DNA of 64,000 bases. Origin: Candidatus Nitronauta litoralis. GTDB lineage: Bacteria; Nitrospinota; Nitrospinia; Nitrospinales; Nitrospinaceae. The DNA is taken from assembly GCA_015698285.1 (NCBI GenBank), contig CP048685.1, forward strand, positions 2,542,001 to 2,606,000. Direction: 5' to 3'. Shown here piece by piece: positions 25,676 to 33,260 of this stretch (position 1 is the stretch's first letter; every line of letters begins with the position of its first letter). The notes below the pieces were generated by a model. It searched no databases and had not been told where the DNA came from. It worked only from the letters and a program-made list of their open reading frames with translations. Position numbers and translations under genes: made by a program.

Positions 25676-26914
25676 GTGAATACTGCAATATTTAAATCAG
25701 TAGGTTTGTTGGGCCTTTTCATTTTGCTGGCTTCTATTCCAGCAAAAGCGGACCAGCCTGAACCGGGAAAAAACTACCGCATTGTAGTGGAGAAAATCAT
25801 TAAGAGCGGAGATGCGTTGATGGAAAATTATTCCCCTCAAAATTCGGCGGTGACAGGTAATGGATATTCACGGCTATATTTCGATGTGTTTGAAAGCAGT
25901 GGAATGGAATTCAACCTGGGTTTACAGGACGATTCTTTGAAACAAAAAATCGAATTCAGCTTCAGCCAGATGATCAATCTCAGCATGAATGGAGAAGATC
26001 CGCAGGTGATCCGTAGCACTTGGGATCAGCTAAAGGAGGACCTGGATCTTGCGGTTAAACGCTACGCCGCAGACGATGAACCAAAAGGGTTCTGGGGGTT
26101 GGCTCTGCAGTCATTCTTGATACTGACTCGCGAAGGCATGGAAGCCATCCTTGTAGTTGCCGCTCTGGTAGCTTATTTGCGGCGCTCTGGAAACGGGGAA
26201 AAAGTTCCGGTGATCTGGAAAGGAGTGGGGCTTGCATTGGCGGCCAGCGTAGCCACGGCCTGGGCATTCAACAGCCTGATTGAAGTGAGCGGGAAAAATC
26301 GGGAATCTTTGGAAGGATTCACCCTCCTCCTTGCCGCTGCAATGCTTCTTTATGTCAGCTACTGGCTTTATTCAAAAAGCGGATCCGATCGCTGGCAGGT
26401 TTTTATTAAAGGGCAAATGGACAAAGCCTTAAGTGGTGGAAGCCTGTTCGCCCTGGGGGCTGTTTCGTTCCTTGCTGTTTACAGGGAGGGAGCGGAAACG
26501 ATTCTTTTTTATCAGGCTTTAGTAAGTGGCACCACCAGTGATTTAAATGCCATCTGGGTCGGTGTTGGGTTAGCGGCTTTGACCCTGGCGGTTATTTATT
26601 ATTTTGTCCGGGTGGCTTCCATTCGTCTTCCAATAAGTCTGTTTTTTTCTTTTACTGCATTCCTCCTGTTTCTCATGGCCCTGGTGTTCACGGGTCAGGG
26701 GTTGCTCGAGCTTCAGATCAGTGGTCTGGTTTCGTCTACACCCTTAACCGGTTGGCCTCAAGTGGATTCGCTGGGGCTGTATCCCACACTGGAAACTCTA
26801 TCAGGGCAATTGGTTATGCTCGGGCTGTTTGTGGCTGGATTATGCTGGATGAAAGTGAATAAAAAATCTTCAATTGCCTTAATGAAAAAGTTGTTAGCAA
26901 ATGAAAGCAAGTGA
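25676..26914 (+). CDS. FTR1-family iron permease
   Basis: About 412 residues. A signal peptide ('LLGLFILLASIPAKA') and a periplasmic N-terminal domain (30-135) precede an FTR1 membrane domain with two iron-binding REGxE motifs, 'LTREGMEAIL' (about 152-156) and 'VYREGAETIL' (about 272). FTR1 takes up ferric iron after oxidation of Fe(II). GTG 25676 has ACTGGAG 6 bases upstream; the TTG overlapping the previous stop is less likely. It is coupled to the MoxR/DUF58/transglutaminase-like operon and is followed by redox genes that may be its electron partners. Confidence 0.88.
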   Translation: MNTAIFKSVGLLGLFILLASIPAKADQPEPGKNYRIVVEKIIKSGDALMENYSPQNSAVTGNGYSRLYFDVFESSGMEFNLGLQDDSLKQKIEFSFSQMINLSMNGEDPQVIRSTWDQLKEDLDLAVKRYAADDEPKGFWGLALQSFLILTREGMEAILVVAALVAYLRRSGNGEKVPVIWKGVGLALAASVATAWAFNSLIEVSGKNRESLEGFTLLLAAAMLLYVSYWLYSKSGSDRWQVFIKGQMDKALSGGSLFALGAVSFLAVYREGAETILFYQALVSGTTSDLNAIWVGVGLAALTLAVIYYFVRVASIRLPISLFFSFTAFLLFLMALVFTGQGLLELQISGLVSSTPLTGWPQVDSLGLYPTLETLSGQLVMLGLFVAGLCWMKVNKKSSIALMKKLLANESK

Positions 26915-27136
26915 TCATCAAAATAGTATTTCCTTCTTTTCGGAATATTTGGACGTGTTGAAATCACATGAAAATTGCGACGAGGTGAAGCCGTTCCCGT
27001 CTTTTTTCTGTGGGATATATTTCATACCCCTCTATCCGGGAAGTTTTGATGTGTCTTTTACGCACGGAAAACAGAGCGAGGGGAAATTGACCCCGCCCTT
27101 TTTCTGCAAGTCAACATCTTATAAGGAGCGAGTTCA

Positions 27137-27694
27137 ATGAGTTTTTTTAAACTGACAATTGCCGAAGACCCGGTGGAGAAAAAAACCGAGGGGTACCAGA
27201 ACCGCATCTCCATGTTGTACGGCTTTTCCATTGCCTTTGCCGTCACCCTGGTAAGCGGTTTCTGGTATTACCTTGTTCCTCGTGACATCAATTGGAACTC
27301 CTCCCAAACGGTACTGGTGCTTCACCTGGCAGGAGGAGTAATGACCTTGTTCCTATTTGTCGTTTTTTATTTTCTACACATGAAGGATCAGGCGCAGGGC
27401 TTGTTCACACTCTTCATGCCATGGAAATTGAAACGCAACAAAGATGAGGAAAATCAAAAATTTCGCCAGCGCCAATTGGGCTTTGCTTTGACCTGGGTTT
27501 TTCTGGTCATATTCGCTACGGGACTTGTCATCGCGATTCCGGGCCTGCTTTTTTACTCCGGTTTAGTCTGGATGAAGGGGTATTACAACAGCCAGATTCT
27601 TATTTCAGCCCATTTATTGGCAAGCGTCATTCTGATTCCTGTGATCTTCATCCATATGCTCTGGATTGTCAGGAAGGGAGGGCGACAATCATGA
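27137..27694 (+). CDS. Four-helix cytochrome b-like membrane protein
   Basis: 185 residues with four membrane helices (about 25-45, 58-80, 118-140, 155-176). His63 and His81 lie at the two ends of helix 2, and His159 and His173 in helix 4. This is the spacing expected for two b-type haems ligated by His pairs, as in the gamma subunits of formate dehydrogenase-like complexes. It overlaps the multihaem cytochrome c gene by 4 bases, so the two probably form a membrane quinol:cytochrome c module. Which enzyme it belongs to is not clear. Confidence 0.65.
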   Translation: MSFFKLTIAEDPVEKKTEGYQNRISMLYGFSIAFAVTLVSGFWYYLVPRDINWNSSQTVLVLHLAGGVMTLFLFVVFYFLHMKDQAQGLFTLFMPWKLKRNKDEENQKFRQRQLGFALTWVFLVIFATGLVIAIPGLLFYSGLVWMKGYYNSQILISAHLLASVILIPVIFIHMLWIVRKGGRQS

Positions 27695-29319
27695 AACTGA
27701 ATCTGACTATTACTCGCCCCGTCCTTAGAATCCTTTTGGTTTCTGCCGTCTCGGTTGGTGTCTTTACGGGGATGACAATGATTATTCCCTGGGAAAAAAA
27801 TACCGGTATCGATGTGGCCCTGGACCTTACGGACTATTCCATGCCCTGGACCAATAACAGTCCATTCTACCCTTCCGAATGGAAAACCGAGGGAGACAAA
27901 CTGATTGACTGGCGTGGTGTGCCTTCTGCTACTTTCTGTGCGGAGTGTCACGAGAAGGAATACAAGGAATGGGCCTCTTCAATACATGCCATCACAGGCC
28001 CGGATGTTCTCTATGAAAATACCATCACGAAGAATGAATTGGGAAGTGAGCATGGCGGTGACCTCGCTACAGAAAAAGTGCGTTGGTGCGACGGTTGTCA
28101 CGAACCATTGGGTATTCTTGCAGGTGAAGGAACACCCTTGCCGATAGTGGGTCCTAACGAAGCTCTTGAAGAAGGAACGACTTGTATCGTCTGCCATACC
28201 GCCGTCGCTGCGCGCCCATTGATCGGAAACGGTGCCTTGACGGTCAAGTTTAACGAGATGCACCGATATCTGGACCCAGCCCTCATTATGGCAGCTCCGG
28301 AGGAACATGCAAAGGCCATGCAGGCGAAGTCACACAATCCACTGATGGGTAAATCTGATTTGTGCGGCAGTTGCCATACGGAAATTCGACCCACGAGAGT
28401 GAATGGAAATTTCCCCATGCATTTGCAGGAGACATTTGATGAATGGCGCCTTAGCGATTACGCAGAAGAAGGGATTCAATGCCAGGATTGTCATATGCAT
28501 CCGGATCCTGGGGAATATGTGGAATCCCTTAAGCGCGGGGAAAGACCCAAGAGAGTAGTTTCTCATCGTTTTGTTGGTGTGAACTATGTGTTGACCGCAG
28601 CAGATAGGCTCCGGGAAAAACTGGCCGAATTGCGCGGCGGCTGGGTTCCGGGAAGGAACGTTTTTATAACCGGTGATGAATGGCTGGAAAGTCTTCAGAA
28701 ACAGCAGGACTTGATTGTCAAGCTGCTCAAATCTGCAGGCGATATTAAAATCAATCCTAAATCCTCAATGAACGGTAACGCCCAACTCGATGTTGTCGTG
28801 ACCAATACCGGAGCCGGACATTACCTGCCCACCGGGGTTTTGGATCAGCGTCATATGTGGATAGAAGTTATCGCCAAAAATGCTGATGACAAGGTGGTTT
28901 ATAACAACGGCTGGTTCGATGACAAGAAAGGTGAAATCGACCCAGAGGCTGCCATTTATATCAAGAGACTGGTGAATGACGATGGCAGCGCCAACACCCG
29001 GCATGTTTTGTTCGATGCCAGGGGTGGAACCTATGAACGTCATCCTATACGGCCCAAAGAAAGCGATACGGTGCCGTACAACATTCCGTTACCTCCGGGA
29101 TTCCGTGGGCCACTCAAAGTTGAGGCGAAACTTTGGTACCGAATGGCATTGCAGGACCTCCTGAAAAATACAAAAGAATATCAGGATCCTCCCTTGTCGT
29201 TTGATATTGAAGAATTTATTGTTCCCCGAATCCTTATGGTGGAAACAAGCACTGAAATGGAAGTGTTCACGAAAACCGCCAGCCTGAAAGGAGGAAAAGG
29301 TGATGAACAATACAACTAG
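27691..29319 (+). CDS. Pentahaem c-type cytochrome
   Basis: 542 residues with an N-terminal membrane anchor or signal ('ILLVSAVSVGVFTGMTMII'). Five CxxCH haem motifs lie at 83-87, 133-137, 165-169, 225-229 and 264-268. A beta-rich C-terminal half without haems follows (from about 290), containing 'TGAGHYLPTGVLDQRHMWIEV'. The layout resembles periplasmic multihaem cytochrome c proteins with an Ig-like C-terminal region. It is coupled to the cytochrome b-like gene and overlaps the pseudopilin gene, suggesting a complex whose export or placement might involve the pseudopilus. Confidence 0.88.
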   Translation: MKLNLTITRPVLRILLVSAVSVGVFTGMTMIIPWEKNTGIDVALDLTDYSMPWTNNSPFYPSEWKTEGDKLIDWRGVPSATFCAECHEKEYKEWASSIHAITGPDVLYENTITKNELGSEHGGDLATEKVRWCDGCHEPLGILAGEGTPLPIVGPNEALEEGTTCIVCHTAVAARPLIGNGALTVKFNEMHRYLDPALIMAAPEEHAKAMQAKSHNPLMGKSDLCGSCHTEIRPTRVNGNFPMHLQETFDEWRLSDYAEEGIQCQDCHMHPDPGEYVESLKRGERPKRVVSHRFVGVNYVLTAADRLREKLAELRGGWVPGRNVFITGDEWLESLQKQQDLIVKLLKSAGDIKINPKSSMNGNAQLDVVVTNTGAGHYLPTGVLDQRHMWIEVIAKNADDKVVYNNGWFDDKKGEIDPEAAIYIKRLVNDDGSANTRHVLFDARGGTYERHPIRPKESDTVPYNIPLPPGFRGPLKVEAKLWYRMALQDLLKNTKEYQDPPLSFDIEEFIVPRILMVETSTEMEVFTKTASLKGGKGDEQYN

Positions 29320-29809
29320 GTTAAAAAGCTTTTCTGAAATCAGGGAAGCGGGATTTACTTTCGTAGAAATCATGGTGGTCCTGGTCTTGTTTCTGGTTTT
29401 AGGAGGGCTGACGGCCCGCTTTTTTAAACTGACCCCTTCCATTGAAGACATCAATCTTCAAAAAGCCCGGGAAGGTGTCATGTTTCTTAAAAGTGGACTG
29501 GGAGCCTATTCGTTTGACCTTAAAAAACCACCACCCTCAAAAAAGGACGGCGGTTTAGAAGTTTTAGTAAAGGCTGGTTATCTCTCCTCTGTTCCTACAG
29601 ACCCCTGGGGAAACATCTATCAGTATGATAACCCTGGGAAAGTCAGTGGAAGAAGTTACGACCTGTATTCCTTAGGGCCAGACGGTAAGATCAGTGAAGA
29701 TGACGTTGCTGATTGGAATCTTTACGGAAAAGTCTACCGCGGAACCAGTCGTATAGCGCGTAAGCGGGATCGTGCTCTGGCAAAATATGATCCCAAAGAA
29801 AAGTCCTGA
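29303..29809 (+). CDS. GspG-like pseudopilin of the cytochrome operon
   Basis: 168 residues. Cleavage site 'REAG|FTFVEIMVVLVLFLVLGGL'; the body has 'LKSGLGAYSFDLKKPPPSKKDG..VKAGYLSSVPTDPWGNIYQYDNPG..SYDLYSLGPDGK', which is the classical GspG core including the 'DPWG..Y' and 'SLGPDG' calcium-site blocks. It is therefore a better GspG match than the prepilins near 5-9 kb. It overlaps the cytochrome c gene by 17 bases and lies about 10 kb from the secretion cluster. Confidence 0.88.
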   Translation: MNNTTRLKSFSEIREAGFTFVEIMVVLVLFLVLGGLTARFFKLTPSIEDINLQKAREGVMFLKSGLGAYSFDLKKPPPSKKDGGLEVLVKAGYLSSVPTDPWGNIYQYDNPGKVSGRSYDLYSLGPDGKISEDDVADWNLYGKVYRGTSRIARKRDRALAKYDPKEKS

Positions 29810-29915
29810 CCTTTTGCTATTTTCCCTCCTTGCCTTTGTGGGTAGGAAGGGGGATGTAAAAGTGAAAAATTTTTAACAACCAGGAAACAAGAAAAAAGGT
29901 AATGGATATTGTCGA

Positions 29916-30983
29916 ATGAGTTTTCAGATTTACATCGATAAAGGAAAATCTTCTTTCAATGTGCTACATGAGGAATCCATTTTGGATGGGTCCATAAGAA
30001 ATGGAGTTCATCTTCCACACGGTTGTAGCCACGGTGAATGCGGAAATTGCCGGGCAAAGGTGACAAAGGGGGAATGGAGTTATCTTCATGGTTATTCCCC
30101 GGGGATTTTATCAAAAAAGGAAATTGAGCAAGGGTGGATCATTGTATGTAAGGCCGAACCAAAAAGTGATTTGGAATTGCAAATTCCACGTTCAGGGGAA
30201 ATTAATTTCCAGAGGCAAAAAATTAATTGTTGTATTGAAAAAATTGAAGCAGTGGCCGAAGACGTTTTTAAATTATTAATGAAGATACCGAAGGATAAAA
30301 AATTTTATTTCCACCCGGGGCAGTACGTCAATTTCATCCTTGCTGAAAACCGTAAAAGAGCATTTTCTCTAGCTTCATTGCCAGACGAAAGTGGAGTATT
30401 GGAGTTTCACATTAAACGGATCCGGGGTGGGTTCTTTTCTGAATTTCTATTGGATATTCTTAAAACAGGAGATGAAATATGCATTGAAGGTCCCTATGGG
30501 AAATTCCATTTGGACGAGGAATCAAATAGACCGACTTTATTTATTGCCGGTGAAACGGGATTTGCCCCAATTCGTCCAATGATAGAAAAAAGATTGGAAA
30601 AGGAGGACAGTGCCCCTGTGAGGCTTTATTGGGGGGTCCCGAGTAGCAGACATTTATATTTGAAAGATCAAATTAATAAATGGGAGCGAAGATATCAACA
30701 TTTCAAATTTATTCCCGTTTCCTCCGATTTGAAAGAAACCTGGAATGGTAGAAGGGGGCAGGTCCATAAAGCCGTTGTAGAGGATAACAACGATTTGTCA
30801 CCTTATGATGTCTACATGGCCGGACCATTGGAGATGTTTGAAATTGCGGGCAAAGTCTTGCCTGCCTTTGGTCTAAATGAGGATCGCTGTTTTTCTGAGA
30901 GGTTTTCCTTTGGTAACAATTCCTGTGAACAAAAGAGTGGGTTGATAAAATTGGGGCTGAAACGCCTTTTTGGTAAGCGATAA
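29916..30983 (+). CDS. Ferredoxin-FAD/NAD(P) oxidoreductase (phenol hydroxylase reductase-like)
   Basis: 355 residues. An N-terminal plant-type [2Fe-2S] ferredoxin has 'CSHGECGNC' and a distant Cys ('WIIVC'). An FAD domain follows ('RKRAFSLASLPDES', close to the RxYS motif), then an NAD domain ('LFIAGETGFAPIRPMIE', 'YMAGPLEMF') and a last Cys-containing segment. Such proteins pass electrons from NAD(P)H to a partner oxygenase, ferric-siderophore or CDP-6-deoxyhexose enzyme. No oxygenase lies next to it. It follows the pseudopilin gene after about 100 bases. Confidence 0.85.
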   Translation: MSFQIYIDKGKSSFNVLHEESILDGSIRNGVHLPHGCSHGECGNCRAKVTKGEWSYLHGYSPGILSKKEIEQGWIIVCKAEPKSDLELQIPRSGEINFQRQKINCCIEKIEAVAEDVFKLLMKIPKDKKFYFHPGQYVNFILAENRKRAFSLASLPDESGVLEFHIKRIRGGFFSEFLLDILKTGDEICIEGPYGKFHLDEESNRPTLFIAGETGFAPIRPMIEKRLEKEDSAPVRLYWGVPSSRHLYLKDQINKWERRYQHFKFIPVSSDLKETWNGRRGQVHKAVVEDNNDLSPYDVYMAGPLEMFEIAGKVLPAFGLNEDRCFSERFSFGNNSCEQKSGLIKLGLKRLFGKR

Positions 30984-31052
30984 AAAAACTAATTTAATAG
31001 GAAAATTTAAACAAATAAGCCTGTTTATTTGACACAACTGAAAGGAAAAATA

Positions 31053-31331
31053 ATGACAAAAAGCGAGTTGATTTTTGCCGTCACCAAAAAATGTAAAGGG
31101 GATCAGATTTCAAAACGTCTGGTCCGGGATTGCATCGATGCCACGTTTTCTATTATTGGAAAATCCATCAAGAAGGAAAAGAGATTTGTTTATCCATGTT
31201 TCGGAACGTTTTCGGTTCGGAGTCGAAAAGCCCGAATGGGTAAAAATCCCCAGACAGGCGATCCAATAAAAATAAAGGCAAGTAGAACTGTGGGGTTCAA
31301 ACCGGCACCAACTTTAAAAGGAACTCTTTAG
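31053..31331 (+). CDS. HU/IHF-family DNA-binding protein
   Basis: About 92 residues. It has the HU layout: N-terminal helices ('TKSELIFAVTKKC'), 'FVYPCFGTFSVRSRKARMGKNPQTGDPIKI' (the beta arm with the conserved 'GxGxF..R..R.GRNPxTG' pattern, slightly degenerate) and 'TVGFKPAPTLKGTL'. It bends DNA and packs the chromosome. ATG 31053 has AAAGGAA just upstream; an earlier TTG at 31029 is possible. An inverted repeat CAAATAA..TTATTTG lies about 30-40 bases upstream. Confidence 0.85.
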   Translation: MTKSELIFAVTKKCKGDQISKRLVRDCIDATFSIIGKSIKKEKRFVYPCFGTFSVRSRKARMGKNPQTGDPIKIKASRTVGFKPAPTLKGTL

Positions 31332-31480
31332 ATTGTTTGAAATTCATGTGGAAACTTGATGAAAGAGCACAGAAAAGGATGTTGGCTTTTTATTGTTTTT
31401 AGACAGTAGAGATTGTTTTTCCTGTATTTGAGAAAACTTTATGGAGAACAAAATATTCTAATATTTTGAGGGTTAAAATT

Positions 31481-31546
31481 ATGACAATTCTTGTTGGTGC
31501 GGTGGTTTTTGGGGTAATCGTTATTACCCTTTCAGCCCTATTGTAA
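31481..31546 (+). CDS. Predicted 21-residue membrane peptide
   Basis: A short frame of 21 codons encodes a single hydrophobic segment (MTILVGAVVFGVIVITLS..). It has GAGGG about 8 bases before ATG. It resembles small one-helix peptides of bacterial membranes. It lies in the spacer between the HU gene and the IS remnant; the rest of 31332-31560 shows nothing else. Confidence 0.35.
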   Translation: MTILVGAVVFGVIVITLSALL

Positions 31547-31563
31547 GGTGCGTTTGTTTGAAA

Positions 31564-32090
31564 TGTGTTCCCCGTCAGCCAAATCTGGTCCAAAAAAGGT
31601 AAAAAGTTAAGAGACACTTTTGCTGACCTTTCCTATAGTAGGGAGAGCGTTATGAAGAAGGAAGGTATGGTGAAGGAAATTCGTCGTCGGACGCGGAAGA
31701 AGTATTCGTCTGAAGAGAAGATACGGATCGTTCTGGATGGTCTTAAGAGGTGATGAGAGTATTTCGGAAATCTGTTGGCGTGAGGGGATTCCAGGCAACC
31801 TGTATTACCGCTGGAGCAAGGACTTCCTGGGAGGCCGGTAAGAAACGATTGATGGAAGATACGGCAAGAGAATCCAACTTAACTGAGGTTGTGGATTTAA
31901 AGAAGGAGAATGGGTATCTCAAGCAGTTGGTTGCCGAAATGCCTCTGAAGAACCGAGTCCGTAAAAGTCTGAATGGCACGGATTCAGAGGACATCGATAT
32001 ATGAGATACGGACCATCTTAGAAGCGAGAGATCATCCGGGTTGTTGAGGAGTCGGAGCTATCAGTCGCCGGAGTTTAAGGGGACTGGGAG
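31564..32090 (+). pseudogene. Degenerate IS3-family transposase remnant (orfA and start of orfB)
   Basis: From ATG 31651 the frame reads 'RRRTRKKYSSEEKIRIVLDGLKR', a typical IS3-family OrfA start. It is broken by a one-base insertion near 31745, continues as 'RGDESISEICWREGIPGNLYYRWSKDF', and is broken again near 31830. It resumes as 'AGKKRLMEDTARESNLTEVVDLKKENGYLKQLVAE'. After orfA, 'KREIIRVVEESELSVAGV' resembles an OrfB N-terminus with a stop inside. The rest of orfB is gone. The element's leader (31564-31655) recurs inverted at 4.4 kb. It cannot move by itself. Confidence 0.8.
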
Positions 32091-32211
32091 TCCACGGCTA
32101 AAAACCTAACGCGACAAGTCCATTCTGATCCACATTCGGCTCACGGGAAAAAGATATTAATAATGTAATAAATTAAACACAAAAAGATGTTAAAAGTTGA
32201 TTTTTATCTCG

Positions 32212-32649
32212 TTACTTCGAATTACATTTGGAACAAATCCCGAAAAACTCCAACGAATGAGTGATATCTGAATAGCCCTTATCTCGAATCAATTTTTCAC
32301 TTTCAGATAGAAAACAAAAATTCATTTTAGCGATGCTTTTACAAATGCGGCAAATAATATGATGGTGGTGGTTTTCCATATCTCTGTATTCATACCGTTG
32401 CACCTCGTTACCCAGATAGTGCCTTTCCACAAGTTTCGCATTTTCGAATTGAACAATGCTCCGATAAACGGTCGCCAAATCGCAAGCCTTATTTCCTAAT
32501 CCCTCATGAATCTCCTCAACTGAAAACGGACCATGGTTTTCAAGTAAGAAACCCAATATATTTTTTCTAGGTTCCGTAACGTTTAAATTATTTTTCTTTA
32601 TCAACTGTTCCGCCTTTTTCACTATTTCTTTGTGGACGGTTGTCTTCAT
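32212..32649 (-). CDS. Fur-family metalloregulator (candidate Zur/Fur)
   Basis: 145 residues. A winged-helix DNA-binding domain ('LNVTEPRKNILGFLLENHGPFSVEEIHEGL..DLATVYRSIVQFENAKLVERHYLG') is followed by the metal-binding region 'RYEYRDMENHHHHIICRICKSIAKMNFC' and a C-terminal 'GICSKC'. The two CxxC pairs build the structural zinc site and the 'HHHHI' run the sensory site of Fur/Zur/PerR proteins. Which metal it senses cannot be told from sequence. The surrounding zinc-type genes and the repeated palindromes at 37 and 40 kb make a Zur-like role likely. It follows the sufU-like gene by 34 bases and is probably co-transcribed. Confidence 0.85.
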   Translation of the reverse strand: MKTTVHKEIVKKAEQLIKKNNLNVTEPRKNILGFLLENHGPFSVEEIHEGLGNKACDLATVYRSIVQFENAKLVERHYLGNEVQRYEYRDMENHHHHIICRICKSIAKMNFCFLSESEKLIRDKGYSDITHSLEFFGICSKCNSK

Positions 32650-32683
32650 CAGGTATTCCTCCGAAGCTGCTTCTGTAAAAAGG

Positions 32684-33136
32684 TCATTCCGTATTCACCA
32701 CTTCGTTCTTATCCAGCGCGCCGATCATGGTATGCCAGGAAAGGCTGGCACATTTGATACGTGAAGGAAACTTGCGCACTCCCAGAAATAAGGTCAGTTT
32801 CCCCAAATGGTGTTCGTTGTTTTCAGGCTCGAACTCACCCAGCACCATTTTGTGAAACTCCCCGAAAATCACCCGGGACTCATCGACTTTCTTCCCTTTC
32901 AGGCAGGTAGTCATGAGCGAGGCACTGGCCTTGGAGATGGCGCATCCAGCACCGGTAAAACTAAGGTCCTGGATGACGTTTTCTTCATCCACCTTTAAAT
33001 AAATTTTATAGTCGTCGCCGCACAACCGGTTGTACCCGTGGCAGCAGTGGGTCGAGTCTTCCATTTCTCTGAAATTCCTAGGCTTTTTGTTATGCTCCAG
33101 AATCACCTGTTGGTACAACTCGTTGGAATAAGCCAT
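32684..33136 (-). CDS. SufU-type iron-sulphur scaffold/sulphur-transfer protein
   Basis: 150 residues of the IscU/NifU-N fold with the three conserved cysteines: 'NRLCGDDYKI' (about 39), 'FTGAGCAISKAS' (about 65) and 'SRIKCASLSWHTM' (about 128). The insertion of about 20 residues before the last Cys marks the SufU subtype, which binds zinc and takes sulphur from SufS. No SufS or SufBCD gene is close; its neighbour is a Fur-family regulator. The spacer between this gene and the PepSY gene (33137-33260) shows nothing. Confidence 0.85.
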   Translation of the reverse strand: MAYSNELYQQVILEHNKKPRNFREMEDSTHCCHGYNRLCGDDYKIYLKVDEENVIQDLSFTGAGCAISKASASLMTTCLKGKKVDESRVIFGEFHKMVLGEFEPENNEHHLGKLTLFLGVRKFPSRIKCASLSWHTMIGALDKNEVVNTE

Positions 33137-33260
33137 TTTCCTCCTAAGGATTTCACTCAGTTCACCGGAAACCAGCTATCCGGTATCGCCACTGAACCTA
33201 GTAACAGGGAATCCCAGTTTCGATTTCCCATCAAAAATGAATAAGGTATTGTGGATTCTA

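Noticed and set aside
26901-27140. 79-residue frame after FTR1
   Set aside because: Composition is irregular, it overlaps two real genes and has no motif; the spacer is more likely untranslated.
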